Assembly (NCBI GenBank): GCA_964468375.1
Contig: CAYXUW010000014.1
Span: forward strand, 1 to 24,421
Direction: 5' to 3'
DNA length: 24,421 nucleotides
Origin: CAYXUW01 sp964468375
GTDB taxonomy: Bacteria; Planctomycetota; Phycisphaerae; Sedimentisphaerales; Anaerobacaceae
The notes beneath the pieces were generated by a model. It had not been told where the DNA came from and did not search any database. It was given only the letters and a program-made list of their open reading frames with translations. Shown here piece after piece: positions 23,365-24,421 of this stretch. A program made the position numbers and the translations under genes. Numbering within the stretch: position 1 is the first letter of the stretch; every line of letters begins with the position of its first letter.

Positions 23365-24421
23365 CAGCAGCTTGAGGGTTTCGGGGGTGCGGCGGTCTAC
23401 GACCCTACACATTTGACAGGTCACCCGAAGAAAGAAGAGATTTATGATTTGCTGTTCAAAGAACTGGATATTGAGATTTTGAGGATACGCAATACCTACG
23501 GTTATTCCACAGATCCACTCAATACGGAGCTGATTGCTACGACGGAAATTATAGCTGAGGCGAGAGAGCCGGGGCGCAAGCCCAGTCTTAAGACGGAATT
23601 GTGTCCGTGGTCGCCACCGGCATATCTTAAGAGCAATAATGACGAAAGCGGCGGCGGAACTCTTGCAAGAGATGCTAACGACCCTAATAACGACCCGCCT
23701 TACTATTATGTATACAAAGATTATGCACAATGGTGGTATGACAGTCTTATTGCTTGGGAGGCCAACGGGGTTGTGCCGGACTTTATAAGCATCCAAAACG
23801 AGCCGTCCATTGAAACCGGTTATGATTCGTGCAAACTGCTTCCGGAAGAGGGGCCGGACTGGTGGGATCCGAATCGAGAGTTTGCCGGCTACAACCAGGC
23901 CCACGAGGCGGTTTGGCAAAAGCTGAATGCGGAAATGGGGCCGAACATGCCGGAGATGTGGGTGTCTGAATCTGTGGGATTTTGGGATTTGCCGATGTAT
24001 GTCGGTGCCATTATCGATATAAACCATGTCGATGGTTTCGCACATCACCTTTATAGTGAGGGAGACTATGACGCACCGGATGACATGATTCCCGACCTTA
24101 TCGACGCTTATAACAACTACAGCTATAAACCGCTGCACATGACGGAATATGTGAAGCTGGACGCCCTGCCGGATTTTGATATGGGCATGAAGTTCGCATG
24201 GCATATATACAACTGTCTGTATTATTTACACTCCACCTCGTTTTTCAACTGGAGCCTTTTCCGGGGAACGTATTCACCGGGCGGCATAGTCAAGCTTACT
24301 GTAGACGATTACATAATCAGGTCGCAGTACTGGTTCTTAAAAGGTTACACTCACTTCACGGACAAGGACTGGACTGTGCTCGGGACATCGGTCGGCGGGC
24401 CAGGGGCGGAGAATCTTAGGA
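23365..24421 (+). pseudogene. GH30-type glycoside hydrolase catalytic domain, in frame after a TAA, runs off right edge
   Basis: The frame of the preceding gene stays open for 352 codons after its TAA. It begins QQLEGFGGAAVYDPT, the usual first strand of a GH30 barrel (QxIxGFGG). It goes on with LDIEILRIRNTYGY, TELCPWSPPAYLKSN, FISIQNEPS (Glu146 counted from 23365, expected acid/base), GFAHHLY and HMTEYV (Glu261, expected nucleophile), and FFNWSLFRGTYSPGG. GH30 enzymes cleave beta-linked glycans such as glucuronoxylan or beta-1,6-glucan; the substrate cannot be assigned here. No start codon with a ribosome site precedes the GFGG motif; the first in-frame TTG (23413) would delete it. So the domain is reachable only by reading through the TAA, or the stop is a sequencing error or a recent inactivating mutation. 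The catalytic residues are intact, which argues against old decay. Confidence 0.75.

Noticed and set aside
23188..24204. Open frame of 338 codons on the minus strand
   Set aside because: It lies antisense to the GH30 domain, whose motifs (GFGG, QNEP, MTEY) are unmistakable on the plus strand. The antisense product is Arg/Ile/His-rich without recognisable domains or a ribosome site.

Overview
The window looks like a chromosomal fragment of a Planctomycetota bacterium, most likely class Phycisphaerae (Sedimentisphaerales-like). This is inferred from protein style only: very large secreted proteins built from parallel beta-helix, LamG, fibronectin-III-like and beta-propeller modules, with dockerin-like 'DLNxDxxVDxLDxxxFxxxWL' units and the recurring 'LSWxPGxxAxxHxVYxGTD' module. 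No rRNA, tRNA or other taxonomic marker is present to prove it. 

Layout. (a) 1-880, minus: 5' part of a secreted modular protein running off the left edge, with its own promoter and a leader of about 270 nt. (b) 1463-2230, minus: tsaB (tRNA t6A synthesis), divergent from (c) 2558-5485, plus: a secretin (GspD/PilQ type) with a long TPR/coiled-coil N-terminal extension. (d) 5796-11972, plus: a giant exported protein of 2058 residues with two beta-helix halves, an InlB-like linker, a dockerin-like unit and three FN3-like modules. A strong bidirectional terminator separates it from (e) the minus-strand pair aroA-aroC (14654-12039), in which AroC is unusually divergent. (f) 14655-15354: a gene-poor stretch with a phased A-tract array, a G-rich/C-poor block and a doubled promoter. 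(g) 15355-18027, plus: a 14-repeat propeller-like protein. (h) 18169-21066, plus: LamG + FN3-like + BACON-like + beta-helix protein. (i) 21223-24421, plus: LamG + sandwich + FN3-like + jelly-roll modules, an in-frame TAA, then a GH30-type glycosidase domain running off the right edge. 

How the genes relate. The large proteins appear to be an extracellular set for binding and degrading glycans; the secretin could belong to the envelope machinery that exports or displays them, but that is inference. Genes (g) and (h) end in the same C-terminal domain of about 110 residues that finishes FNFWLTP or YNFWLTP. Genes (h) and (i) share their promoter region, a leader element of about 30 nt and their LamG half, so they look like a tandem duplication followed by module swapping. 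TsaB and AroA/AroC are housekeeping genes embedded among this accessory load. 

Most interesting points: the in-frame stop immediately before the GH30 catalytic domain, the shared C-terminal domain, the conserved leader element, the active-site substitutions in AroC, and the roughly 21-bp phased A-tract array upstream of aroA.
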